Shown piece by piece: positions 1-8,069 of a stretch of 41,558 bases of DNA. The stretch is from contig SVNH01000008.1 of assembly GCA_015067005.1 (NCBI GenBank), forward strand, positions 77,699-119,256, given 5' to 3'. Both the position numbers and the translations under genes were made by a program. The notes beneath the pieces were generated by a model. The model had not been told where the DNA came from and ran no database searches. It saw only the letters and a program-made list of their open reading frames with translations. Position 1 is the first letter of the stretch. Every line of letters begins with the position of its first letter. This stretch comes from Ruminococcus flavefaciens. GTDB lineage: Bacteria; Bacillota; Clostridia; Oscillospirales; Ruminococcaceae.

Positions 1-486
1 TCATGCGTCGAGCTTTCAGCTACCATGACAGGCGCTCTGATAGTCATTGAACGTGAGGTGCGTCTCGGTGAACAGATTGAAACAGGTACTATCCTGAACG
101 CAACTCCCAGCAAGGAAGTGCTCGGAAATATCTTCTATCCCAAAACCCCGCTCCACGACGGCGCTGTCATCATCCGCGACGGTATCATACTCGCCGCAGC
201 CTGCTTCCTACCGAAGCCGCAGAAGGATGAACAGATCAACAAGCGCCTCGGTTCACGCCACAGAGCTGCAATAGGTATGAGTGAAAATTCCGATGCTGTT
301 GTTATCGTTGTTTCCGAGGAAACAGGTCAGATCTCAGTGGCTATGAACGGCGTTCTCACAAGAGATTACACCCACGATAAGCTGAAATCGCTCCTTGAAA
401 AGGAGATCTATTCTCCGCAATCGGATATTTCTATCCCCGCAAAGAAGCTGCTCTCCTCCCACTCTGAAAGGAGGAAAAAAGATTGA
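1..486 (+). CDS. cdaA: Diadenylate cyclase CdaA, 3' part (start outside the window)
   Basis: This is the C-terminal part of the membrane diadenylate cyclase that makes cyclic di-AMP from two ATP. The reading frame is open to the first base of the window, so the in-frame ATG at 25 is internal and the transmembrane N-terminus lies upstream. The DAC domain is recognisable from the LHDGAVIIRDG segment (the DGA motif) and the SRHRAAIG segment (the RHR motif), both conserved around the active site. The C-terminal tail is short and charged. The stop TGA overlaps the TTG start of the next gene, so cdaA and cdaR are translationally coupled, as usual for this pair. The family assignment is secure; the missing part is only a window-edge effect. 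Confidence 0.94.
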   Translation, partial: SCVELSATMTGALIVIEREVRLGEQIETGTILNATPSKEVLGNIFYPKTPLHDGAVIIRDGIILAAACFLPKPQKDEQINKRLGSRHRAAIGMSENSDAVVIVVSEETGQISVAMNGVLTRDYTHDKLKSLLEKEIYSPQSDISIPAKKLLSSHSERRKKD

Positions 487-1814
487 TAATTCTTAAAAAT
501 CTCAGAAAAAAGATCGTGAAAGGTGCTAAAGATAACCTTGCATTGGCAATATACTCGGTTATTATCGCTATACTGCTGTGGTTCGTTATCTCAATGACCT
601 TCTACCCTTCCGTTCCAAAGACACTGACCAACGTTAAGCTCAGTCTCGACATCAGCGGAACTTCTGCTGCCGACAGCGGTCTGAGCGTCATATCATGCGA
701 TGTCGATACCGTAAACGTAAGGATAAAGGGCAGCCGTACACAGGTCGGTACTATGACTTCCGACAGCCTTACCGCTTATATTGATGCGGAAAATATCACT
801 TCTGTCGGCAAGAAAACACTCAATATAAAGGTCAAGGGCGGAAATGGTATCAGCTATGAGGTCGATTCCATATCACCTTCAACTGCCAATGTAGTATTTG
901 ATAAGTACGACACTCAGGAGTTCCCTGTATATGCCAAAACTCCGAACATAACCCTCGCTGAGGGCAAGACTATCGACACCGATGAATACTCGAAGGAGAT
1001 CGACATCGTTTCGATAACAGGTCCTTCAGAGCAGCTCGATAAGATCTCGAAATGCTATGCTGTTTCGGCTAAGGCAGAAACGCTCTCAGCTTCATATACC
1101 GTTCCAAGTGATACTATCGAGCTCTTTACAGAAGACGGCTCGCTCATAGACCAGTCGATGCTTACCTTCAATAAAACAAGCTTCCTGATAAAAGTTCCGG
1201 TGCTTACGCAGAAAACTGTGGATCTCGCTGTTGTGCTCAAAAAAGCACCTTCCAACTTCAACACCAACTGGCTCATGAACCGCTTGTCGCTTTCTACGGA
1301 TACGCTTACAATCGCTTCTGCAAGTTCTCAGGCAGATCTGCCTAAGAGCCTTGAAATAGGCATAATCAACCTCAGTGATGTAACTCTCGATTACTCGGCT
1401 ACCTTCGATGTGGGAAAGGTGCTCGAAAAGGCAGGGCTCAAGAATCTCAGCAATACCTCTTATGTTACTGTCACTTTTGACAGTTCCGGTCTTGCTAAAC
1501 GAGACTTCACGATAAGCAATGAGAACATCCACCTGAGCAATAAGCCTTCAAGCAATTATGAGTATTCTGTACTGTCGAACAGTCTGAATATAACCGTTAT
1601 CGGTCCTGAGGACGTTCTGAAGGATCTCACTCCGAATGACTTCATCGCAGAGGCTGACCTCCTTGCAAGTGAAGCTTCTCTTTCAAGTGACTCTGATGTT
1701 TCTCAGTATTCAGCTGATGTTACAATATCATGTTCAGATCACAACAACGTCTGGGCAATAACTAAATCCAAGATCAATATCCAGAAATCCCCTAAGACCG
1801 ATGAGATCTCATAA
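483..1814 (+). CDS. cdaR: CdaR, YbbR-domain regulator of CdaA
   Basis: 443 aa membrane-anchored extracytoplasmic protein. One N-terminal transmembrane helix (about residues 18-38, ALAIYSVIIAILLWFVISM) is followed by repeated beta-rich YbbR domains reaching the C-terminus. In other Firmicutes CdaR binds CdaA and modulates its cyclase activity. The start is a TTG at 483, overlapping the cdaA stop, with a strong AGGAGG site about 8 bases upstream. The gene normally after cdaR in Firmicutes, glmM, is absent here; the operon ends in hairpins and the next gene lies on the opposite strand. Confidence 0.92.
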   Translation: MIILKNLRKKIVKGAKDNLALAIYSVIIAILLWFVISMTFYPSVPKTLTNVKLSLDISGTSAADSGLSVISCDVDTVNVRIKGSRTQVGTMTSDSLTAYIDAENITSVGKKTLNIKVKGGNGISYEVDSISPSTANVVFDKYDTQEFPVYAKTPNITLAEGKTIDTDEYSKEIDIVSITGPSEQLDKISKCYAVSAKAETLSASYTVPSDTIELFTEDGSLIDQSMLTFNKTSFLIKVPVLTQKTVDLAVVLKKAPSNFNTNWLMNRLSLSTDTLTIASASSQADLPKSLEIGIINLSDVTLDYSATFDVGKVLEKAGLKNLSNTSYVTVTFDSSGLAKRDFTISNENIHLSNKPSSNYEYSVLSNSLNITVIGPEDVLKDLTPNDFIAEADLLASEASLSSDSDVSQYSADVTISCSDHNNVWAITKSKINIQKSPKTDEIS

Positions 1815-1826
1815 TGCCGCACTAAT

Positions 1827-1848
1827 CTGCCGGACATACGTCCGGCAG
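1827..1848 (+). terminator. Hairpin at the end of cdaA-cdaR
   Basis: A perfect 9-bp stem CTGCCGGAC / GTCCGGCAG with a 4-base loop starts 13 bases after the cdaR stop. It is followed only by TTTGC, so it is a weak intrinsic terminator on its own. A second perfect stem (AGGGCTGTC at 1866-1874 with GACAGCCCT at 1887-1895) follows closely and may serve as a second stop. Confidence 0.6.
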
Positions 1849-1895
1849 TTTGCAAATTATCAATAAGGGCTGTCTGACTATTGCCGGACAGCCCT

Positions 1896-2265
1896 GTTCT
1901 ATCTCAAAGCAGCTGTCCGGAAGACGTTCGGCGTCCGCAGCTATTCAAGGGTACAAGTACCACTCCGGACAACGCTTCTTTTCTGCCGCTTACATTATTC
2001 TATGCTGAAACAGCCGAAAGGTACAATGAAAATTCTTACAGCCGGCAGATATATTATTGTCATTTTTGTCAGCATTATGTAATCTTTATAATAATTGCGT
2101 AATCGCAGTTATTCCAATCTGTCTTATAACTGAAAACTCTCTGTTATTGCAAATCCGGCGCAGATGAAGTATAATAAAAGCGTAAACAAAACAACTGTAA
2201 TGATACCTCCAAAGACGATCAGCGGCTGCACACCGCTAAGATCTCATACACACCTTTCAGAGTAT
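1896..2265. other. Intergenic region with no convincing gene; one weak small-ORF candidate
   Basis: This gap lies between the convergent cdaR and glgB genes. It contains imperfect palindromes near 1905-1940. The longer open frames on the plus strand have no ribosome binding site and no protein-like composition. On the minus strand a 35-codon frame from a GTG at 2231 to a TAA at 2124 encodes a hydrophobic peptide (QPLIVFGGIITVVLF...) that could be a single-helix membrane peptide. It has no clear Shine-Dalgarno and lies beyond the glgB terminator, so I do not call it a gene. Confidence 0.3.
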
Positions 2266-2302
2266 AAAAAAAGCAGGGGCAGCCCAATAGGGCTGTCCTT
2301 GC
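2266..2302 (-). terminator. Intrinsic terminator of glgB
   Basis: On the minus strand a stem pairs 2290-2302 with 2273-2285 (GCAGGGGCAGCCC against GGGCTGTCCTTGC) around an AATA loop. It is followed by seven T residues (the A run at 2266-2272 on the plus strand). It starts 13 bases after the glgB stop, a textbook Rho-independent terminator. Confidence 0.85.
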
Positions 2303-2315
2303 TGTTTAATGGGGA

Positions 2316-4115
2316 TTATTTTTTCTTTTTAAGCAGAAACATCATTCCGCTGAATGGCGTTAGGTTCATTCTGATACTGTTTCCGGAATACTCATAATCC
2401 GATTTTCCCTCGGGAGTTGTTCCGCTGTATTTTTGACTATCCGAATCAAGCAGCAGTTCGACTTCAAGATCGCTGCCAATATTCACGCAATAGTCAGCCT
2501 GATACCAGTCTGAGAGGTTGAGCACTGCAAGAATATCGCCGTCTGCACTCTTTCTGCGAATCGCATAGACGCATCTTTCAGTTGAGTTGCAGTCCTCCCA
2601 AGCAAAATTAGTTGGATCGTAGTCATAGTGCAATGCGTTGTATTTCAGGTATATCCTGTTGAGTTCGATGATGTATTCCCTGAACGAATCATGCAGCGGG
2701 TATTTAAGCATATCCCAGTCCTGCTGACGTTTGCAGTCCCATTCACGCAGCTGTGCGAATTCGCTGCCCATGAAATTGAGTTTTTTTCCGGGATGCGCTA
2801 TCATGTACATATAAAGTGCTCTTGCCTGAGGAAATTTCTCAGGATACTGTCCGTTCATCTTCTGGGCGATAGTTGCCTTTCCGTGTACGACCTCATCATG
2901 TGAAAGCGGAAGGATGAACTTCTCATTGTAAAAATACAGCATTGAAAATGTAAGCTTGTGATAATCGCGGGTACGGTAGATCGGTGCGCTCTGGAAATAT
3001 TCAAGCGTATCGTGCATCCAGCCTAAATCCCACTTATAATCGAAACCAAGACCTCCATCGAAAACCGGTGCCGTTATCTTGGGATACGATGACGAATCCT
3101 CAGCTGCTAATATTGCCGAGGGGTGACGCGCTTTAAGTCCGCTGTTCATTGATCTGAGAAAGCCTATCGCTTTGAGGTTTTCGCCGCGACCCTCTTCACC
3201 GTTCCAGTAGATCATATTGCGGATAGCGTCCATACGCAGACCGTCAAAGTGATAAACGCTCAGCCAGTAATTCGCAGCGGATTGCAGAAACGACTGCACC
3301 TCGCCCTTTGAATGTATGAAGTTGCGGCTTCCCCACTCATTATAGCCAATATCGTCGGTAGGATGCTCATAGAGCTTAGTGCCGTCGTACTCCGTAAGTG
3401 CATAATGGTCAACGGCAAAATGCACCGGCACGAAGTCTATGATAACGCCGATATTGCGTCTGTGGCACTTGTCAACAAACTCCATTAGCTGCTGCGGTGT
3501 ACCGTATCTTGCAGTCGGGGCAAAGAAGCCCGTACTCTGATACCCCCATGATTCATCGCAGGGATGCTCGCTCAGCGGCATGAGTTCGATGAAGTTATAA
3601 CCGCAGCCGCAAACGTAGTCTATAAGCATATCCGCAATTTCGGAGTAGGTATACCAGCCCTCTTCGTCCTCATCGGACTTTCTGCGCCACGAACCTAAGT
3701 GAACCTCGTATATATTCATGGGCTTATCACGGCAGTCGGTACGCTTTTCGAGCCACTCCGCATCCCCGAACTCAAAGCCCTCTATGCTGCGGATAACAGA
3801 ACAGGTTCCGGGGCGCAGTTCCATACCGAATCCATAGGGATCGCAGTGGTCGATAAACTTCCCGGATCTGTCGTAGATACGGTATTTATAGCGCATACCC
3901 TCTTCAGCTTCAGGAACCTCGATCTCATACGACCTGCCGTCCCTGACCGGCTGCATAGGTATCTCTTCATCCCAGCCGGTGAAGTCGCCGATAAGTGAAA
4001 CTTTAAGTGCATTCGGAGCATATGTGCGAAAAACCGTAGCATTTTTGCTCAGATGAGCGCCGTAATACTCATATGCTTCAAAGACCTCTCCCCTGTAAAA
4101 CCTGTTAATATCCAA
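2316..4115 (-). CDS. glgB: 1,4-alpha-glucan branching enzyme (GlgB, GH13)
   Basis: 599 aa. It makes alpha-1,6 branches in glycogen by moving oligoglucan segments. The order is CBM48 (about 15-110), GH13 barrel (about 135-480) and a C-terminal beta domain. Diagnostic motifs are WGYQSTGFFAPTARYG near 190, the nucleophile Asp in FDGLRMDAIRNM (about D296), the acid/base Glu in LAAEDSS (about E339) and Asp in LPLSHDEVVHG (about D407). The length is at the short end for the family because the N-terminal extra domain is missing. Translation starts at a TTG with AGAGGTGA a few bases upstream. The gene lies 29 bases after the solute-binding protein and is probably co-transcribed. No other glycogen gene is in the window. 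Confidence 0.95.
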   Translation of the reverse strand: MDINRFYRGEVFEAYEYYGAHLSKNATVFRTYAPNALKVSLIGDFTGWDEEIPMQPVRDGRSYEIEVPEAEEGMRYKYRIYDRSGKFIDHCDPYGFGMELRPGTCSVIRSIEGFEFGDAEWLEKRTDCRDKPMNIYEVHLGSWRRKSDEDEEGWYTYSEIADMLIDYVCGCGYNFIELMPLSEHPCDESWGYQSTGFFAPTARYGTPQQLMEFVDKCHRRNIGVIIDFVPVHFAVDHYALTEYDGTKLYEHPTDDIGYNEWGSRNFIHSKGEVQSFLQSAANYWLSVYHFDGLRMDAIRNMIYWNGEEGRGENLKAIGFLRSMNSGLKARHPSAILAAEDSSSYPKITAPVFDGGLGFDYKWDLGWMHDTLEYFQSAPIYRTRDYHKLTFSMLYFYNEKFILPLSHDEVVHGKATIAQKMNGQYPEKFPQARALYMYMIAHPGKKLNFMGSEFAQLREWDCKRQQDWDMLKYPLHDSFREYIIELNRIYLKYNALHYDYDPTNFAWEDCNSTERCVYAIRRKSADGDILAVLNLSDWYQADYCVNIGSDLEVELLLDSDSQKYSGTTPEGKSDYEYSGNSIRMNLTPFSGMMFLLKKKK

Positions 4116-4144
4116 AATGTCACCTCTTTACGCTTAATAGATCA

Positions 4145-5779
4145 TCAGCTGTAATTCTTAGCGATCCGGAAATCTACCGCTCCCGAGAAAGGATCATAAA
4201 TAATATCGTCATTATCATCGTATGCCACAAGGTAGCTGTTCTTGTAGAACACCGGTACAAAATCGCCTGCATCGAGCAGTTCGCGCTCGAATCCGGTACA
4301 CTTCTCAACAATATCTGGAACAGAATCGCAGTGAAGTATCTCAAGCGAACGCTTTTTGCCGTCCGAATCCTTTTTCAGTATGCTGTCGTTTTCAAACTCG
4401 CTGAACAACGAAACCGTACTGTTCAGGTCAGCTTTTAACGGATACAGCGCAACACTGTAATCACCGTTTTCAAGCCGCTGATAAAACTCCTCCTGCTTTA
4501 CCTCCTCGATACCGATGTAGACACCTGTAACATCCTGCCACTGCTGTGAAAGCAGATGTACATATCCCGAATCTATGGTATCCGCACATATGAGTATCTT
4601 AACATTATTGAACGAGCCGACATTGAGCTCTTCCTTTGCCCTCTGCACACATTCAGCAGCCTCATCCGGCTTGTATACATCGAATATCTTATCAGATACC
4701 TGATCTCTGTACTTCTTTCCCGCAACCTCAACAGCAGGCGGTACGATGCCGCAGGCTGCCTCGACATCATCACTCAGTTCGTCAGCAAGCTTTGTGCGGT
4801 CGATAGAAAGTGAAAGCGCCTTTCTAAGGTCCTCGCTTTTGAAATAGCCTTCCTTCTGATTGAAAACAAGTCCGAGAGTAACAGCGCTCTTCTCCGTGAT
4901 AGAATACTTTGACGAGCTGTAAGAACCGCTGAGTGTCGTAAAGCACTCTATCTCGTCATCCTTGAAGCACTGGCGAACGTCATCCTCATTTTTCTCAATT
5001 GAGAAGCTAAGATACGAAGGCAGCACCTGACGTTCAAGATTTGCGTTTATATCGCACTTTTTCATATACAGTATATTATGATGTCCGTAAGGATCATAGT
5101 ACCACTGACGCATATAAAATGCTCCGTTGGACATCACTGACTTGTCATCAAGACCGTATCTTCCCTTAGTTGCAAGGAAGAATTCCTCATTGCAAGGCGA
5201 AGCCGGAGAAAGTGCGAGAAGTCTCAGGAACTCCGCCGAAGGGTAATCGAGGGTAATTTCGAGGGTGTAGTCGTCAACAGCCTTAACACCTGCCTCATCC
5301 GGAGACAGCCTGCCGCTGATGATGTCCTCGCCGCCCTTGATACACGAATAGTACTCAGCGTAAGGCGACTGCATTTTCGGATCAAGCAGCCGCTGAAAGG
5401 CGAAAACATAGTCCTTTGCAGTTACCGGGAAATACTCAGATTTCTCGATAATATCGTTTCCGTTATCGTCCTTGAACCAGAAATTATCCTTTCTGAGTTC
5501 AAATGTATATGTGAGACCGTCCGGTGAGACTGAGTATTTGCTTGCATTGCAGCACGAAATAGCGCCGCTCGGCTCAGTCTGCATAAGACCGCTGTACATA
5601 TTCTTTATTACAGTGTTCGATGAAGCATCATTCGCATACTGCGGATCAAGACTCTGCGGATTCCCCTGAAGAGCCGCATTATACAGGTGACCTATTCCGT
5701 CACCCTTGTCTTTGTTTCCGCATGAGACCGCCATCGAAGCGCACATCGCTGCACATATCAGGAATGGGATCTTTTTCAC
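4145..5779 (-). CDS. ABC transporter solute-binding lipoprotein, family 5 (OppA/DppA type)
   Basis: 544 aa. The N-terminus is a lipoprotein signal with lipobox AVSC at about residue 20, so the mature protein is anchored outside the membrane. The body follows family 5 oligopeptide-binding proteins: the early LYNAALQGNPQSLDPQYANDAS segment, then DNFWFKDDNGNDI and VTAKDYVFAFQRLLDPKMQSPYAEYY, and the later DLRKALSLSIDRTKL segment. This family usually binds peptides, but related members bind oligosaccharides or nickel; the ligand cannot be told from sequence. No permease or ATPase gene is adjacent, so it is an orphan binding protein. Start is GTG with AAAGGAG upstream. A repeat element (5819-6017) sits about 40 bases upstream and may affect its promoter. 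Confidence 0.9.
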   Translation of the reverse strand: MKKIPFLICAAMCASMAVSCGNKDKGDGIGHLYNAALQGNPQSLDPQYANDASSNTVIKNMYSGLMQTEPSGAISCCNASKYSVSPDGLTYTFELRKDNFWFKDDNGNDIIEKSEYFPVTAKDYVFAFQRLLDPKMQSPYAEYYSCIKGGEDIISGRLSPDEAGVKAVDDYTLEITLDYPSAEFLRLLALSPASPCNEEFFLATKGRYGLDDKSVMSNGAFYMRQWYYDPYGHHNILYMKKCDINANLERQVLPSYLSFSIEKNEDDVRQCFKDDEIECFTTLSGSYSSSKYSITEKSAVTLGLVFNQKEGYFKSEDLRKALSLSIDRTKLADELSDDVEAACGIVPPAVEVAGKKYRDQVSDKIFDVYKPDEAAECVQRAKEELNVGSFNNVKILICADTIDSGYVHLLSQQWQDVTGVYIGIEEVKQEEFYQRLENGDYSVALYPLKADLNSTVSLFSEFENDSILKKDSDGKKRSLEILHCDSVPDIVEKCTGFERELLDAGDFVPVFYKNSYLVAYDDNDDIIYDPFSGAVDFRIAKNYS

Positions 5780-5818
5780 TATTATCTCCTTTGTTCAGAA
5801 TATTTGTATATAGCCGAA

Positions 5819-5842
5819 TACGTCCCCCTTTCGGGGGACGCT
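5819..5842. repeat. Direct repeat (hairpin copy 1) flanking the insert at 5843-5994
   Basis: TACGTCCCCCTTTCGGGGG followed by ACGCT; a perfect stem-loop. It recurs with one deletion and one substitution at 5995-6017, on the far side of the insert. It is interpreted as a target duplication of a pre-existing hairpin between two minus-strand genes. Confidence 0.8.
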
Positions 5843-5994
5843 CAGTCTGTCAATAAACCACATTTCGATTCTGTTATCAGCGGGCGACGGAACGTCGCCC
5901 CTACAAGAAACAACGGTATTTTGTCAAAATGCATGGGCGGCGTTCCGCCGCCCATGCTGCTTTTTATGTATAATTCGACTTTTTCGACAAGCTG
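5843..5994 (+). mobile_element. Non-coding MITE-like insert, copy A
   Basis: 152 bp non-coding insert between flanking hairpin duplicates. The ends are imperfect inverted repeats: CAGTCTGTCAATAAA at the left and, read from the right end, CAGCTTGTCGAAAAA (11 of 15 match). Two perfect palindromes lie inside (GGGCGACG-GAA-CGTCGCCC at about 5882-5900 and GGGCGGCG-TTC-CGCCGCCC at about 5935-5953). Positions 5843-5988 match the reverse complement of 31858-32003 at 141 of 146 bases. It has no coding capacity. The MITE assignment is an inference from ends, duplication and copy number. Confidence 0.75.
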
Positions 5995-6017
5995 TACGTC
6001 ACCTTTCGGGGGACGCT
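5995..6017. repeat. Direct repeat (hairpin copy 2) flanking the insert at 5843-5994
   Basis: TACGTCACCTTTCGGGGG followed by ACGCT, the second copy of the hairpin at 5819-5842. One strand of the stem is altered, so this copy pairs less well. It lies 4 bases beyond the stop of the VanY-like gene and is in the position of that gene's terminator. Confidence 0.75.
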
Positions 6018-6021
6018 GTTA

Positions 6022-7077
6022 TTAATTGAGTGTCAATGTAACGATAAAGCCATCGGAATTATTTCCTGAGATCGTATAGGACTTGTTCTGCGGAACAGGA
6101 ACATCAGTATTTCCCTCAGCAGATGCCGGAACGTAGTAAACCTGATAAAGAGTCTGTCCGACTGTGATTTCAAGCGGTGCAGTGTTAGTATATGACTTGA
6201 TCGTTTCGATATACTCCTCAAGGCAGAGATTGTTCTGCTTCATATAATTTGCATGAGGCTTTCCGACATAGCGGTAGGTCTGAGTTCTTGCCTGTTCACC
6301 GGTGATCGACTCCTTACCTGCCGGGAATCGCTGGATAAATCCGTAATTAGCAGCATTTTCATCGAGCCAAGCGTAGATGCCGGTAGGGGTATAGTAACCC
6401 GAGCTTGAACCGTCCTTCGGGAAAACGCCCATATCAAAGGTCCTTGCGGTATGGTAATCAGTGAAGCCGCCGCGGAAGCTTGAATAACCGCTGTTGAACT
6501 TGTCGTTCTGCTCTTCGAGTGTACGGAAGCCGCCGATAATAGTAACATCGGTGTTCTTATGAGCAGCATAGAAATCGTTCATCCAGCTGTCGATATTGCT
6601 GAGGGCTTCCTTATCGAGCCTGATAACGTAATCGCTTACGTTGTAGTAGTCGCTCGCCTTGTTGTTATAAACTGTAACAGGATCAGTGTCATCAGCCGGG
6701 AATTTATATTCATTTCCGGAATTTACGAGCACAAGATTACCTCTGTAAACGTCAGTTTTAGCGTGAGCTTCAGTAACGAACTGTGAAGCATCCGGTCTGA
6801 GAGTGTCGATAGCAGTTGTAAGGATGGTATCAGACTGCTTGCTGGTATCGAGGTTATCAATTATGGATGACTGTGTTGTTTCAGCAGCTGCTGTTGTGGT
6901 CTCATTTTCCTTATCTGAGCTTTCATCGCTTTTTGAGCAGCTTTTAACGCATGAAGTAAGCAAAACGATAAACACAACTAATACAAGAACAACAGCAGCG
7001 ATACGGTCATATCTGACTTTGTATCTCTTTGAAGACTGCTGTCTCCTGTGATTTCTGCGATAGTTGCCGTTACTCAT
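6022..7077 (-). CDS. VanY-like (M15B) extracytoplasmic protein with a degraded zinc site
   Basis: 351 aa from the ATG at 7077, preferred over the upstream in-frame ATG because AAGGGGAG precedes it. A basic N-terminus (RRNHRRQQ) is followed by one transmembrane helix (about residues 28-45), a Ser/Thr/Glu-rich linker and a D-alanyl-D-alanine carboxypeptidase-like domain (about 145-310: VTIIGGFRTLEEQ, YGFIQRFPAGKESITGEQ, YRYVGKPHANYM). Family members trim peptidoglycan stem peptides with a zinc held by His-Asp-His plus a catalytic Glu. Here the SxHxxGxAxD segment reads TDYHTARTFD and the EPWHxRYVG segment reads RTQTYRYVG. Several metal and catalytic residues are therefore absent, and it may be non-catalytic. 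The fold assignment is good; enzymatic function is doubtful. Confidence 0.85.
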   Translation of the reverse strand: MSNGNYRRNHRRQQSSKRYKVRYDRIAAVVLVLVVFIVLLTSCVKSCSKSDESSDKENETTTAAAETTQSSIIDNLDTSKQSDTILTTAIDTLRPDASQFVTEAHAKTDVYRGNLVLVNSGNEYKFPADDTDPVTVYNNKASDYYNVSDYVIRLDKEALSNIDSWMNDFYAAHKNTDVTIIGGFRTLEEQNDKFNSGYSSFRGGFTDYHTARTFDMGVFPKDGSSSGYYTPTGIYAWLDENAANYGFIQRFPAGKESITGEQARTQTYRYVGKPHANYMKQNNLCLEEYIETIKSYTNTAPLEITVGQTLYQVYYVPASAEGNTDVPVPQNKSYTISGNNSDGFIVTLTLN

Positions 7078-7130
7078 ATATATAGATCTCCCCTTAGAAG
7101 TAAAATGGTCATAATTCATCAATCTTAAAT

Positions 7131-7159
7131 ATTATAGCACATTTCACGTTATTTGTAAA
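7131..7159 (-). promoter_or_regulatory. Promoter of the VanY-like gene
   Basis: On the minus strand TTTACA (7154-7159), a 17-base spacer and TATAAT (7131-7136), about 55 bases upstream of the start codon. Confidence 0.75.
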
Positions 7160-7195
7160 GAGTTTTTTCAGATTTTTCAAATAGGCGGCGTATCT

Positions 7196-7978
7196 TCAGT
7201 CTTCGGATTCAAGTATCTTTTTGCGGTATTCAGTCGGAGTGCAGCCCTTATGCTGTTTGAACTGGCGCATGAAGTAAGAATCGCTTTCGTAGCCGCATTT
7301 TTCTGCGATCTCGCTCAGAGTAAGGCTGTCATCCCGCAGAAGTTCAGCGGCATATTGCAGACGGCTCTCAATTGCGTCCTGACGGCAGGTCACACCGAAC
7401 GCAGCGAGGTATATCCTATGGAAATAAGCACGGCTTATGCCCATTTTTTCCGCAAGGATGTCGGCTTCCCATATCTCTGCCGGCGAGCGGTAAATCTCCT
7501 CGCGCAGCTTCCGGAGTTTATTCAGATGCGGAACATCCTTCTCATGTACACCGTCCTCACTGCCGTTAAGTGCGATAAAAATAGTACGCAGAGAGAGTTC
7601 CATGAACTCGTCATTAGCGCTGTTCTGACGCATAGACTGCGCCTTCATACAGCGAAGTATCCCCGAAACAACGTAGTCATCCCCTACCTCGATCGGCTCA
7701 TCTATGGGGATGCCGCTTGCAGCGAGGTACTGCTTATCGCCTGCGGACATCCTGAACAGGACATAGTCGCAGCAGAATTTTGTACCGAGAGCCGGCTGGA
7801 AATTCTGCATATATCCGCTTGAAAAAATCGCAGCCGAGTTGCCGCGCATTTTGATACGTCTGCCAGCCTTACTGAAAACGACAGGGCTTTTGAAGTAAAA
7901 CAGTGCAGAATCCGTACTTATATCGCGTTTCATTTCAGCTTCTTCACTGCAATTGAGTTTGATTCTCGTGATCTTCAT
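7196..7978 (-). CDS. AraC-family transcriptional regulator
   Basis: 260 aa. The C-terminal ~100 residues form the double helix-turn-helix of AraC/XylS proteins: WEADILAEKMGISRAYFHRIYLAAFGVTCRQDAIESRLQYAAELL, then SLTLSEIAEKCGYESDSYFMRQFKQHKGCTPTEYRK, which is the classic second helix and signature. The N-terminal ~150 residues look like a cupin-type sensor region, but no ligand motif is recognisable. ATG start with AAAGGAG upstream. It has its own promoter and is not clearly co-transcribed with hydA. Sugar-responsive control of neighbouring metabolic genes is typical of the family; the target here is unknown. Confidence 0.92.
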   Translation of the reverse strand: MKITRIKLNCSEEAEMKRDISTDSALFYFKSPVVFSKAGRRIKMRGNSAAIFSSGYMQNFQPALGTKFCCDYVLFRMSAGDKQYLAASGIPIDEPIEVGDDYVVSGILRCMKAQSMRQNSANDEFMELSLRTIFIALNGSEDGVHEKDVPHLNKLRKLREEIYRSPAEIWEADILAEKMGISRAYFHRIYLAAFGVTCRQDAIESRLQYAAELLRDDSLTLSEIAEKCGYESDSYFMRQFKQHKGCTPTEYRKKILESED

Positions 7979-8007
7979 TTCCGGACTCCTTTATCCTTGA
8001 TATAGTA

Positions 8008-8036
8008 ATAATACCACATAATCTAAAAAATAGCAA
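8008..8036 (-). promoter_or_regulatory. Promoter of the AraC-family gene
   Basis: On the minus strand TTGCTA (8031-8036), a 17-base spacer and TATTAT (8008-8013). It lies 12 bases from the hairpin copy at 8048-8069, so the mobile insert ends immediately upstream of this promoter. Confidence 0.65.
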
Positions 8037-8047
8037 TATCTAAGCAA

Positions 8048-8069
8048 AAAGAGCGGACTTGCGTCCGCT
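8048..8069. repeat. Direct repeat (hairpin copy 1) flanking the insert at 8070-8306
   Basis: 22 bp containing the stem AGCGGAC-TTGC-GTCCGCT, identical to 8307-8328. The two copies flank a non-coding insert and appear to be a target duplication of the hydA terminator hairpin. Confidence 0.85.

Noticed and set aside
1881..2397. Two plus-strand frames after cdaR
   Set aside because: They cross hairpins and the glgB terminator and have no ribosome site or protein-like sequence.
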